From NCBI GenBank assembly GCA_035299505.1, contig DATGWL010000188.1, positions 1-25,282 on the forward strand: DNA of 25,282 nt, written 5' to 3'. This DNA is from M3007 sp035299505. Lineage in GTDB: Bacteria > Bacteroidota > Bacteroidia > Chitinophagales > Saprospiraceae. Every line of letters begins with the position of its first letter. Position 1 is the stretch's first letter. This document shows, piece by piece, positions 9,269 to 16,419 of the stretch. The notes under the pieces were generated by a model. The model was not told the origin of the DNA. It ran no database searches and saw only the letters and a program-made list of their open reading frames with translations. The position numbers and the translations under genes are program-made.

Positions 9269-9459
9269 ATATCCAATATCCAATATCCAATGTCCAATGT
9301 CCAAGTGGAGCGGGGGCTTGGCGTCAGCACAATTGCTGGATGGTTCACGAGCGCTTAGCACAAGGTGGTTGCTTTGGCCAATCACCCGCGAAAAATTAAA
9401 CCTGATAGCAATCGCTAAACACCCGCCCCACTTGGACATTGGATATTGGATATTGGTTA
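9269..9459. repeat. Inverted pair of 7-bp (ATATCCA/ATGTCCA) arrays, element A
   Basis: The left arm at 9269-9303 is five exact-phase heptamers (ATATCCA three times, ATGTCCA twice). The right arm at 9432-9459 is four reverse-complement heptamers (TTGGACA, TTGGATA twice, TTGGTTA). Inside them the arms continue as imperfect complements: AGTGGAGCGGGGGCTTGGCG on the left against CGCTAAACACCCGCCCCACT on the right, with most differences being transitions. The roughly 110-base middle shows no gene. It is a degenerate relative of element B to its right. Confidence 0.9.
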
Positions 9460-9466
9460 TTTTTCC

Positions 9467-9598
9467 GCTGTTGGCGTCCCCGCCAACAGCCACGGCGGAG
9501 TGAGTGGCTGAAAGCTGTAGCTAAATTTTAATTCGGAAAAAGTTACCAGAGATCGGGTACTCATTCCACCGCTTCTTGTTGGCGAGGACGCCAACAAG
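9467..9598. repeat. Pair of hairpins (GTTGGCG....CGCCAAC) in inverted orientation
   Basis: Two perfect 10-bp stems with 4-base loops: GCTGTTGGCG/CGCCAACAGC at 9467-9490 and CTTGTTGGCG/CGCCAACAAG at 9575-9598. Their loops (TCCC and AGGA) are nearly reverse complements, so the two hairpins are inverted copies of one module. The 84 bases between them hold no gene. They lie between elements A and B in the mnmG/proline dehydrogenase convergent gap and could also end transcription, though no U-run is obvious. Confidence 0.85.
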
Positions 9599-9607
9599 GG
9601 AAAAAGA

Positions 9608-9816
9608 ATGTCCAATATCCAATGTCCAATGTCCAAGTGGTGCGGGTGTTTGGCGTCAGCACATTTGCCTGGATGTTTGCGCCTGAATGGCTAAAAGTTA
9701 CTTTTCGGCTTCGCCATTCAGGCGAGAGTTATCAGACAAAAGTGCTGACGCCAAACACCCGCACCACTTGGACATTGGACATTGGATATTGGTTATTGGA
9801 TATTGGTTATTGGATA
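9608..9816. repeat. 51-bp perfect inverted repeat with 7-bp arrays, element B
   Basis: Bases 9612-9662 and 9742-9792 are perfect reverse complements over 51 bp. The arms consist of heptamers (ATGTCCA/ATATCCA on the left at 9608-9635, TTGGACA/TTGGATA/TTGGTTA on the right at 9768-9816, seven units) joined to a unique-looking module AGTGGTGCGGGTGTTTGGCG. The 79-base spacer contains a further perfect 12-bp stem, CGCCTGAATGGC/GCCATTCAGGCG at 9680-9691 and 9713-9724, with AAAAGTTACTTTT at its tip. The right array overlaps the last codons of the proline dehydrogenase gene. Confidence 0.95.
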
Positions 9817-10988
9817 TTTCCCCGGCGTTTCACTTCTTCCATGACCATTTTGAGCTCGCGGCCGGCGTCGCCGGTGACGGAGGTGTTTTCCTGGGCTCTG
9901 CGAATGAGGTAGGGGATTACTTCCTTGACTTGTCCGTAAGGCAGGTATTTGGCTACGCGGAAACCGGCCTCGGCGAGGTTGAAGGTGAGGTTGTCGCTCA
10001 TGCCATATAGCTGGCTGAACAGGGTGTTGGGATGGTTGTGCGGGAGGCTTTTTTTGTCCATGAGTTCTACCATGAGCAGGGCGCTGTCGGCGTTGTGACT
10101 GGCGTTGCAAACGGCCATGGAATCGAGGTGATCAATACAGAAGCGCAGGGCGGTGTTGTAGAGATCGTCGGTAGCGGCTTTGTCGGGGTTGATGGGGTCG
10201 GGGTAGCCGAGTTCCTGGGCGCGGGTGCGTTCTTTTTCCATGTAGGCGCCGCGCACCAGTTTGGCGCCGAGCAGGAATCCTTCTTTTTGGGCCCGGTCGT
10301 AACTTTCGGTGAGGAAGTTGAGCCGGTCGTGGCGGTACATCTGGAAGGTGTTGTACACAACCACCTGTTTTTTGTTGTAACGGCGCATCATGAGCCACAC
10401 GAGGTGGTCGATGGCGTCTTGAATCCAGCTTTCTTCGGCGTCGATGAATACGGCTACGTTTTTGGTGGAGGCGTGGTAGCAGATGGCATCCAGGCGTTTG
10501 AGGGCGTTGCGGTATTCAAAAATTTCGTCGCGGTTGAGGGTTTCGGCAGACTGGATGCGTTCCAGCAGTCCGAAGCGCATGAGTCCGGTTACTTTGGTGC
10601 TGATGACCGGTATACTTTTCACGGAGCGGGCGGCAAAGTCGATGGCCCGGATGTTCTCGTTCATGGTGTGGTTGAAATCGAGCTCCGTTTCCTTGGCTTC
10701 AGCGCCGTAATCCAGGATGGTGAGGGTTTTGTATTGGGCCAGCCGTTCAATGCTGGGCTGACTGTCGAGCAGGGTAGTGCCGCCAACGAACTGGGAGAAG
10801 ATGGTTTTTTTCACCGCCCATTCGGAGAGTGGAATGTTGTTTTCCACTGCCCAGAGTGCCAGTGCCGATCCGTATTTCACCAGCCAGGGTTTGTTCATCA
10901 TGTTGAACAGCCAAGCGGTTTTTCTGAGTTCTTTGTTGCTCAGGTGAGCAAACGCGATTTGCGTATTGTTGAAATCTATCTTGGTCAT
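9807..10988 (-). CDS. Proline dehydrogenase (monofunctional PRODH)
   Basis: 393 aa FAD enzyme that oxidises proline to pyrroline-5-carboxylate, the first step of proline catabolism, feeding electrons to quinone. It has a helical N-terminus followed by the PRODH beta/alpha barrel. Visible signatures are KLVRGAYMEKER at 243-254 and the substrate/FAD-site block YLPYGQVKEVIPYLIRR at 348-364, followed by AQENTS. Length is typical of the monofunctional Bacteroidota form; the P5C dehydrogenase domain of PutA is absent. It starts 35 bases after aroE on the same strand, so cotranscription is possible. The last three codons (Asn-Ile-Gln) and the TAA stop lie inside the 7-bp array of element B, so the repeat shapes its extreme C-terminus. 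Identification is secure. Confidence 0.95.
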   Translation of the reverse strand: MTKIDFNNTQIAFAHLSNKELRKTAWLFNMMNKPWLVKYGSALALWAVENNIPLSEWAVKKTIFSQFVGGTTLLDSQPSIERLAQYKTLTILDYGAEAKETELDFNHTMNENIRAIDFAARSVKSIPVISTKVTGLMRFGLLERIQSAETLNRDEIFEYRNALKRLDAICYHASTKNVAVFIDAEESWIQDAIDHLVWLMMRRYNKKQVVVYNTFQMYRHDRLNFLTESYDRAQKEGFLLGAKLVRGAYMEKERTRAQELGYPDPINPDKAATDDLYNTALRFCIDHLDSMAVCNASHNADSALLMVELMDKKSLPHNHPNTLFSQLYGMSDNLTFNLAEAGFRVAKYLPYGQVKEVIPYLIRRAQENTSVTGDAGRELKMVMEEVKRRGNIQ

Positions 10989-11023
10989 GGTTAAGCGCTC
11001 TTAGGCAGATATGTTTATCGGGG

Positions 11024-11758
11024 TCAGGTTTGCCAGATGTGCCAGGCTGCTTCTGCCTGTAACTCCAACATTTCCAGTCCGTTCCTGATGTGGCAGCCCC
11101 GTTGTTTGGCTTCGCGCAAAAGTAGCGTTTCGGCGGGATTGTAGATCAAATCAAAGACAAACATACCGGGTTGAAACATCTGTGTCGGCACGGGCGGCAT
11201 TTGGTCTGTTTCGGGGAAGGTGCCCAACGGGGTAGTGTTGATCAGCAGGGCGCAACTGGTGTGCTGCAATTCCGTGTAACTGATCTCCTGCGCCGTGCGC
11301 GGCGAACGGGAAACAAAGCGGTAAGGGATCTGTAATTTGCGCAGCACATAGGCTACGGCTTTGGCGGCGCCACCGGTTCCCAGGATCAGGGCCTGGCCGA
11401 TATTGACCGAAAAACCCGGCATGTTGCGCAGGGATTGCTCAAAACCCAGCACATCGGTATTGTAGCCTTTGAGATGGCCTCCGGCGCCCACTTTGATGCA
11501 ATTGACGGCGCCTACAGCCCGGGCGGTTTCGTCGAGCTCCTGCAGCAGGGGCATCACTGTTTCCTTGTGGGGAATGGTAACGTTGAGTCCGCAGAGATCG
11601 GGGTATTGGGCCAGAATACCAGTCAGCTCAGTGGCAGACTGGATGGGAAACAGCTCGTATGCGGCGTCCTGGACACCTTCCCGGCGGAATTTTTCCGAGA
11701 AATAGGCTTTGGAAAAAGAATGGCCCAGGGGCCAGCCGATCAGTCCGTAGCGGCGCAT
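11024..11758 (-). CDS. aroE: Shikimate dehydrogenase
   Basis: 244 aa NADPH-dependent enzyme that reduces 3-dehydroshikimate to shikimate in aromatic amino acid synthesis. The substrate-binding residues are in place: Ser14 and Ser16 in GHSFSK, Lys65 in IPHKE, Asn86 in AVNCI and Asp102 in YNTDVLG. The glycine-rich cofactor loop GTGGAAKA is at 127-134. It is slightly shorter than the usual 270 aa, as in many Bacteroidota AroE proteins. Its ATG follows the adenylate cyclase stop by only three bases, so the two genes are almost certainly one transcript, although their functions have no obvious link. Confidence 0.95.
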   Translation of the reverse strand: MRRYGLIGWPLGHSFSKAYFSEKFRREGVQDAAYELFPIQSATELTGILAQYPDLCGLNVTIPHKETVMPLLQELDETARAVGAVNCIKVGAGGHLKGYNTDVLGFEQSLRNMPGFSVNIGQALILGTGGAAKAVAYVLRKLQIPYRFVSRSPRTAQEISYTELQHTSCALLINTTPLGTFPETDQMPPVPTQMFQPGMFVFDLIYNPAETLLLREAKQRGCHIRNGLEMLELQAEAAWHIWQT

Positions 11759-11761
11759 GGC

Positions 11762-13384
11762 CTAATACTGTTTGATTCCCGTCACGTAATACATGTCGAG
11801 GGTTCCTTTGTTTTTAGCCGGGATTTTGCCGCGGTGCTGCCATTCGAACTCGTATTTGGCCAGCCAGTAGGCATCCTCGCTCACATTAACGCGGCCTGGC
11901 TCGCATTGTTCTTCCAGGCGGGCAGCGGTGTTCACGGTATCGCCCCAGATGTCGTAGGCGAATTTTTTGGCGCCTACCACGCCGGCTACTACCGGGCCGG
12001 TGTGAATACCCACACGGGCATCGAAATAGGGCAGTCCCTGACTCATGCGTTCAGCTTTGAGTCCGAGCAGGAAATCCTGCATTTCCAGGGCTGCTTTCAC
12101 CATGTCGGTAGGACTGGCGTTCATATCAGACAAACCGCTGGCGCATATATAGGCATCTCCCACGGTTTTGATTTTTTCAATGCGGTACTTGCTGATGATC
12201 TGGTCGAAATTAGAAAAACACAGGTCGAGTTCTTCCACGAGGCGTTCCGGGCTGAGTCGCTCGGCCACATTGGTAAAGCCTTTAAAGTCGACGAACATCA
12301 CGGTTGCCTGATCGTATTTTCGGGCGGCAACCTTGTTGCGGGTTTTCAATTCTTCTGCGATGGCTGGCGGCAGGATGTTGAGCAACAGGTTATTGGAGCG
12401 TTTTTGTTCTTCTTCAATGAGGGCATTTTTCTGAGTCAGTTCATTGGCCATGCGTTTTTTAGCGCGGAAACGGGCATAGAACAGGAGGGCGAGAAAAAAT
12501 ACGAACACCACCACGAGCGCCAGCACGTTGCGCATGTTTTCGCTTTGTTCGCGCAGGAGTTCAGCTTCGGCCAGGCGGGTTTTTTTCTCCTGGAGTTCGC
12601 GTTCCTGCTGGGCTTTCACGATGGAGTCGATCATCTGGTCTTCGGTCAGGTTTTTCACCCGGAGCGAATACACTTTTGCGGCAGAATCTGCCCGAATGGC
12701 GGTTTGGGAGGCCTGGCTGAGGGCAGCGTCTTTTTCACTGATCACCATCTGCGATTTTTCTTCTACCTCTTTGAGCTGGCTTTGGTAGGTATTTTGCAGC
12801 AGTTGGGTTTGGCCGGTTGCAGCGGCGAGTTGTTCACGCAGGGAACGGTTGTCGGCTTCAGCGGCGGCAAGCTGATTTTCCAGTTTGCGCAGGGATTCGC
12901 CGCCGCCCCGAACGCCGCCGCCGGATTCTTTGAGGTATTTAACTGTTTCGGTGCTCCATTTTAGTGCCTCCTTCATATCGTTCTGCTTCATGGCAATGTC
13001 TTGCAGCTTTTCGGAGCTGATGAGCACCAGATCGCGGAAGCCGTAGTTGCGGGAGGTGTTCCAGGCCCGGTTGAAGCGGCCGGCGGCTTCTTTATAGTTG
13101 CGCAGGCGGTATTCAGCGTCGGCAGCCAGTACGGCGGCATCGGCTTCGCGGCGTTTATCGCCTACTTCCACGGCCAGTTGGTTGGCGCGCATGGCAAAGT
13201 CCGACGCTTTTTTGGCGTTGTTGGCGGCCAGCGATTTTTCAGCAATCTGATAGGCGAAGTTCAGTCGCTCCGTTTTGGAGGAAGAACGGTTGAAACGCGC
13301 TTCCAGTTCTGCTACCGATTGGGCCGGGAGCCATTGGAGGCCTGAAAAGAGGAGTATTAAGGCGGTTAGGTATCTCATCATCAC
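11762..13384 (-). CDS. Membrane-anchored class III adenylate cyclase with extracytoplasmic TPR-like sensor
   Basis: 540 aa. Order: signal peptide 1-22, helical TPR-like repeats at about 25-150, a long coiled coil at about 165-285, one transmembrane helix at 287-304, a signalling helix with LLLNILPPAIAEEL near 333-346, and a class III cyclase domain at 355-540. The metal aspartates are Asp366 (FVDFKGFT) and Asp410 (TVGDAY). Lys406 and Asp478 (YDIWGD) sit at the base-specifying positions and point to ATP rather than GTP as substrate. It should turn an extracytoplasmic signal into cAMP in the cytoplasm; the signal is unknown. The first codons offer three successive Met, and the upstream-most is used here. 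It heads a tight pair with aroE. Confidence 0.93.
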   Translation of the reverse strand: MMMRYLTALILLFSGLQWLPAQSVAELEARFNRSSSKTERLNFAYQIAEKSLAANNAKKASDFAMRANQLAVEVGDKRREADAAVLAADAEYRLRNYKEAAGRFNRAWNTSRNYGFRDLVLISSEKLQDIAMKQNDMKEALKWSTETVKYLKESGGGVRGGGESLRKLENQLAAAEADNRSLREQLAAATGQTQLLQNTYQSQLKEVEEKSQMVISEKDAALSQASQTAIRADSAAKVYSLRVKNLTEDQMIDSIVKAQQERELQEKKTRLAEAELLREQSENMRNVLALVVVFVFFLALLFYARFRAKKRMANELTQKNALIEEEQKRSNNLLLNILPPAIAEELKTRNKVAARKYDQATVMFVDFKGFTNVAERLSPERLVEELDLCFSNFDQIISKYRIEKIKTVGDAYICASGLSDMNASPTDMVKAALEMQDFLLGLKAERMSQGLPYFDARVGIHTGPVVAGVVGAKKFAYDIWGDTVNTAARLEEQCEPGRVNVSEDAYWLAKYEFEWQHRGKIPAKNKGTLDMYYVTGIKQY

Positions 13385-13504
13385 GGATTCAGGTTTTCAG
13401 GGGGCGCCAGTGACAAATAAACGATGGCTTGATGGAAAATGTTATGCATTCCCACGGGGGTTGGCAAATGTCGAATATTCTTTGGATATACAGTGTGCTA
13501 AAGC

Positions 13505-13537
13505 AAAAAACATGCGAGGGGGGAAGCCCCCTTCCCC
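13505..13537 (-). terminator. Probable intrinsic terminator after xseA
   Basis: On the minus strand a GGGGGCTTCCCCCC hairpin (plus-strand GGGGG-AAG-CCCCC at 13519-13531) is followed after a few bases by TTTTTT at 13505-13510. It sits about 20-50 bases beyond the xseA stop and before the cyclase gene, so it separates the two minus-strand units. The short gap between stem and T-run makes it a less than ideal terminator. Confidence 0.5.
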
Positions 13538-13555
13538 GGAAAAACTACGTTCACT

Positions 13556-14782
13556 TCACTGCACAGTAGCCTTCAAATGGCCTTCGGAGAGTTGGATGTC
13601 CAGGAGGTCGCCGGTGTTTGCGTCGTGGGCTGATTGTAGAGCCCGGCCGTTTTTGCGGGTGATGCTGTAGCCGCGTTGGAGCACCTGATTGGGATGCATA
13701 CTTTGGCAGAGGGCGAGGTATTGTTCGAGGGTTTGTTGTTGGCGCTGTATCAGGTTTCGGGTGAGCAGCGGGATGGTTTGCTGCAGGGTATCGAGCTCGT
13801 ACGCGCGGCGGCGTGTGTGTTCGCGGGCGGAAAACTGCAGGGTGGTTTCTACCCGATCCAGTTCCAGTTGGGCGTATTTTAGGGTGTTTAGGGCAATTTG
13901 TTCCAGGGTTTGGGCAGCTTCCAGCACTTCTCCTTCAAAAATCAGGTTGTGCTGCACCAGGAAATCAGCCACGGCGGTGGGGGTTTTCAGGGCGGTATGC
14001 GCCACCATGTCCAGCACACTTTCGTCTACATCATGGCCAATTCCGGTGAACAGGGGCAGGGGCATGCGGGCGGCGGTTTGGCAGAGTTCGAGGGCGTCAA
14101 AAACGAGCAGATCCAGTTTGGCGCCGCCACCGCGCACAATCACTACCGCATCGAATTGCGCGCTGTTTCGCACTACTTCCCGCAGGGCGGCCAGGAGTTC
14201 CGTTTCGGCGTTTTTACCTTGAACGGATGCGGTAAAGTATTGACAATTAAAGGTATATCCAAAATTGTTGCCCTCCAGGTGTTCTCTGAAATCCTGCAAT
14301 CCGGCGGCGGTTTCGCTGCTGATTACAGCAATGCGCTGCAATACCGGCGGCAGGGTTAGGCTGCGGTTGAGGTCCAGCAAACCCAGTTCGCGGAGGGTTT
14401 GAATGGTTTGCCTGCGCCGCATATCCATTTGTCCGAAAGTATGGGCGGGATCGATGTCGGTGATGTGCAGCTTGAAACCGTATCTTTCGTGAAATTCCGG
14501 TCGTACGAGCATGCGGAGTTCCAGTCCTTCCTGAAGCAGAGGCGAGAGTCCCTGTGGCATGCGGGCGTTGATTTGTCGGAATTCAGAGGCCCAGATGGCG
14601 GCTTGTGCCTGGGCGATGATATCGTCGGTGGCGGGGTCTTTTTGTACCAGATCCAGGTATCGGTGTCCGCGGGATTCGCCTATTTGAGCCAGTTCGGCAA
14701 CGATCCACAGCGGCTGCTGAAAGTTCAGCGCCATGATGCGGCGGATGTGTTCGTTGAGTTCGAAGAGGCTGTGCGTGTGCAT
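13556..14782 (-). CDS. xseA: Exodeoxyribonuclease VII large subunit
   Basis: 408 aa. XseA with XseB forms a nuclease that degrades single-stranded DNA in repair. The N-terminal OB-fold covers about 1-100 (FELNEHIRRIM start, W-I-V-AEL strand). The catalytic core follows, with VRGGG near 217 and the family signature GIGHDVDESVLDMVAHTALK and its TPTAVADFL continuation near 243-272. A long helical region at about 275-360 and a short C-terminal beta tail (QRGYSITRKNG) complete it. Length is typical. No xseB-like small gene is visible next to it, which is unusual compared with many bacteria but not unique. A one-mismatch -7 box (TATCTTCG) lies at 14787-14794, very close to the ATG. Confidence 0.95.
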   Translation of the reverse strand: MHTHSLFELNEHIRRIMALNFQQPLWIVAELAQIGESRGHRYLDLVQKDPATDDIIAQAQAAIWASEFRQINARMPQGLSPLLQEGLELRMLVRPEFHERYGFKLHITDIDPAHTFGQMDMRRRQTIQTLRELGLLDLNRSLTLPPVLQRIAVISSETAAGLQDFREHLEGNNFGYTFNCQYFTASVQGKNAETELLAALREVVRNSAQFDAVVIVRGGGAKLDLLVFDALELCQTAARMPLPLFTGIGHDVDESVLDMVAHTALKTPTAVADFLVQHNLIFEGEVLEAAQTLEQIALNTLKYAQLELDRVETTLQFSAREHTRRRAYELDTLQQTIPLLTRNLIQRQQQTLEQYLALCQSMHPNQVLQRGYSITRKNGRALQSAHDANTGDLLDIQLSEGHLKATVQ

Positions 14783-14902
14783 GGAGCGAAGATAGGATGT
14801 GCGTTTGTAATTCCTATATTGACAGGTGATAAGGAGTTAAATAATCGCTGAGCTTTTGCCATTTAATGTGAATAGGACCTGGTATTAGTTCATTAGTTTG
14901 GC

Positions 14903-15140
14903 ATTGTTACTTTTCTTTTTGCTTGCCCAAAAAGAAAAGTAACCAAAAGAAAAAAGGCAGTCTTCCCGGCAAAGCCAACGACCTACGGGGATTGCGCTGC
15001 TTTTTAACCGCAGTCCATCGTATTTAGCATCATCGTGCTGTACTGCCGGTTAAAAAGAAGGCGCTCCCTCCTTACGTCGGGACCATCCCCTTCGGTCGGG
15101 CTTGCCTCGCAGACGGCGGGGGCTAGAGTTGGGCATTTAC
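14903..15140. repeat. Dispersed-type intergenic repeat with two long hairpins
   Basis: The first hairpin has perfect 15-bp arms, GTTACTTTTCTTTTT at 14906-14920 and its complement at 14929-14943, around the loop GCTTGCCC. A second, imperfect stem pairs 14994-15014 with 15042-15064 through CTTTTTAACCG/CGGTTAAAAAG. A GC-rich tail with no frame of interest follows to about 15140. Hairpins built on CTTTTTG-CTTGCCC-AAAAAG recur between genes in many bacterial genomes (my recollection, not searched). It falls in the 626-base gap between xseA and the sigma factor gene; the rest of that gap is AT-rich and holds only the small palindromes listed separately. Confidence 0.8.
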
Positions 15141-15257
15141 AGGGATGGTAGTCATATTGTATAAAATATTATGCATTCTGAATCCTTTTAGACATAAATT
15201 TGATTAAATTACAACGATTTTTTCAAGTTTTTGTGGCTTTTAAGCCAGGCTTCAGTT

Positions 15258-15317
15258 ATTAACAGGTTAGAAATGGTACACATTTTTCATAAATGTGTAC
15301 CATTACTAATTAACAGG
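15258..15317. repeat. Hairpin flanked by 9-bp direct repeats ATTAACAGG
   Basis: A perfect 14-bp stem, AATGGTACACATTT at 15272-15285 and AAATGTGTACCATT at 15291-15304, encloses the loop TTCAT. The stem can be extended by TTAG/CTAA across one mismatch. The whole hairpin is bracketed by identical 9-mers ATTAACAGG at 15258-15266 and 15309-15317, as in a target-site duplication, though it could be coincidence in AT-rich DNA. Confidence 0.8.
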
Positions 15318-15375
15318 CGAAAAAAACACTGCGTTTTACAATATGCCTTAAACTGGCCCGTCTTCCTAATCATAA

Positions 15376-15400
15376 GCATGTTCACAAAATCCGAACATGC
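15376..15400. promoter_or_regulatory. Inverted repeat GCATGTTC-N9-GAACATGC upstream of the sigma gene
   Basis: Perfect 8-bp arms at 15376-15383 and 15393-15400 are separated by nine bases and end 8 bases before the sigma factor start. Size and position suit an operator or an RNA hairpin controlling translation. No known regulator motif was recognised. Confidence 0.5.
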
Positions 15401-15408
15401 GATAAAAC

Positions 15409-15972
15409 TTGGAACTTAGTTTGACAACCCGGCAACGCGACAACAAGATCACTCACTGGTTCGGTCAGTATGGCCGGCGGGTGTTGGCCTATATCCAATC
15501 CAGGATCCGGGATTGGGAGGTGGCTGAAGACACTGCCCAGGATGTGTGGTTGCAATTGACGCGGCAGGAAGATCTGGATCAGATTGAGGAGGTGGGTAGC
15601 TGGCTGTTTACCACGGCCCGCAACCGCATCACGGATTATTACCGGAAGCAAAAAACCATACCGTTCAGTCAGCTGGCGGGTGGTGCTACCGAAGATCCGG
15701 AGGAAGATGCTGAGGAGGATCTGATGTTTGACCAATGGGTGTCTGAGCATTTGCCGGACAGTTTGTTGGAGAGTCGGGAGTTTTGGGATGAGTTGGATCG
15801 GGCGCTGACCTTGCTGCCACCGGAGCAGCGGGAGGTTTTTGTGGCGCACGAGCTCAATGAGGTCTCTTTCAAAGAGATGTCGGACAAAACCGGAGTGCCC
15901 CTTAATACCTTGTTGGCGCGCAAGCGATATGCGGTGCTGAGGTTGCGGGAGTATTTTGAGGAAAGACGATAA
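15409..15972 (+). CDS. ECF-type RNA polymerase sigma factor
   Basis: 187 aa if started at the TTG at 15409. Sigma region 2 runs from YGRRVLAYIQSRI through the AEDTAQDVWLQL core-binding and -10 recognition helix. An acidic linker (about 90-115) follows, then region 4 with LPPEQREVFVAHELNEVSF and the helix-turn-helix SFKEMSDKTGVPLNTLLARKR. No ATG lies in frame before region 2 and an in-frame stop precedes 15409, so translation must begin at TTG 15409, at TTG 15421 (giving MTTRQRDNK) or at a later non-ATG codon. It would direct RNA polymerase to a small regulon in response to a stress. The next gene, 55 bases on, encodes a small membrane protein likely to be its operon partner; no classic anti-sigma factor is seen. 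Confidence 0.92.
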   Translation: MELSLTTRQRDNKITHWFGQYGRRVLAYIQSRIRDWEVAEDTAQDVWLQLTRQEDLDQIEEVGSWLFTTARNRITDYYRKQKTIPFSQLAGGATEDPEEDAEEDLMFDQWVSEHLPDSLLESREFWDELDRALTLLPPEQREVFVAHELNEVSFKEMSDKTGVPLNTLLARKRYAVLRLREYFEERR

Positions 15973-16027
15973 CGGACTGATTTTCAGGATTTTTATCAAA
16001 AAAATCACCATTAAAAAAAGAAAAATC

Positions 16028-16330
16028 ATGCAATACACAAAATGGAAATGGGTGGCAAAGGCCATCGTGTTTGGAGCGGCATTTGTTGGTTTGGGCACGT
16101 ATGTTACCATGCTGCTTTGGAATAATCTGGCTGTGGGTGTTTTTGGCTTGCCTGTACTGGGCTTTTTTCAAACCCTGGGTTTGATGGTACTGGGACGATT
16201 GCTAACCGGGGGCTGGGGTTGGCGCAGTTGGCGCGGCGGCGGCAGTCATAAAGGACACTGGATGCGGAAGCGTTGGCACAGCATGACCCCTGAGCAAAGG
16301 GAGCAGTTTATGCAGCGATGGAAAGCTTAA
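16028..16330 (+). CDS. Small membrane protein in ECF sigma operon
   Basis: 100 aa, from the ATG at 16028 after a purine-rich leader; a longer frame opening at 15956 overlaps the sigma gene end and is less likely. Two hydrophobic segments lie at about 10-31 (AIVFGAAFVGLGTYVTMLLW) and 36-60. A glycine/tryptophan-rich linker (WGWRSWRGGG) and a basic C-terminus with SMTPEQREQFMQRW follow. That last motif recalls the MTPEQR-type helices of Spy/CpxP-like envelope stress proteins and occurs in small proteins encoded with ECF sigma factors, but this is motif-level likeness only. It might sense envelope stress or regulate the sigma factor. Its TAA stop lies inside the 27-bp inverted repeat that follows. 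Confidence 0.8.
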   Translation: MQYTKWKWVAKAIVFGAAFVGLGTYVTMLLWNNLAVGVFGLPVLGFFQTLGLMVLGRLLTGGWGWRSWRGGGSHKGHWMRKRWHSMTPEQREQFMQRWKA

Positions 16331-16410
16331 CGTACCGGCGGGTTTAGCCGCCGATTGAGGGGGGTGAGGGGTTTGAAGGGTTTGAGGGGTTTGAAGGGGT
16401 TTGAAGGGGA
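16327..16410 (+). repeat. Left arm: 27-bp module plus 9-bp TTTGARGGG array
   Basis: Bases 16327-16353 are the exact reverse complement of 17084-17110. The module contains a 6-bp hairpin CGGCGG-GTTTAG-CCGCCG. It is followed by a G-rich stretch and tandem units TTTGAAGGG, TTTGAGGGG, TTTGAAGGGG and TTTGAAGGGG (16372-16409). The array forms the leader of the DUF3293 gene, ending 10 bases before its ATG. Confidence 0.93.
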
Positions 16411-16419
16411 GAATCGCAT

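Noticed and set aside
9297..9912. Small open frames of 68-107 codons over the 7-bp arrays between mnmG and proline dehydrogenase
   Set aside because: Their translations are the repeat itself (HLDIGYWILDIGYW-type) and exist on both strands because the sequence is palindromic.
10032..10994. Plus-strand frame (320 codons) opposite proline dehydrogenase
   Set aside because: It is Gly/Val/Phe-rich antisense of a well-conserved enzyme.
11435..12964. Long plus-strand frame (509 codons) opposite aroE and the adenylate cyclase
   Set aside because: Both minus-strand genes have intact motifs; the plus frame is Phe/His/Gly-rich shadow sequence spanning two genes.
15382..16110. Minus-strand frame (242 codons) opposite the sigma factor
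   Set aside because: The sigma factor has both conserved regions; the antisense frame is Leu/His/Gln-rich without motifs.
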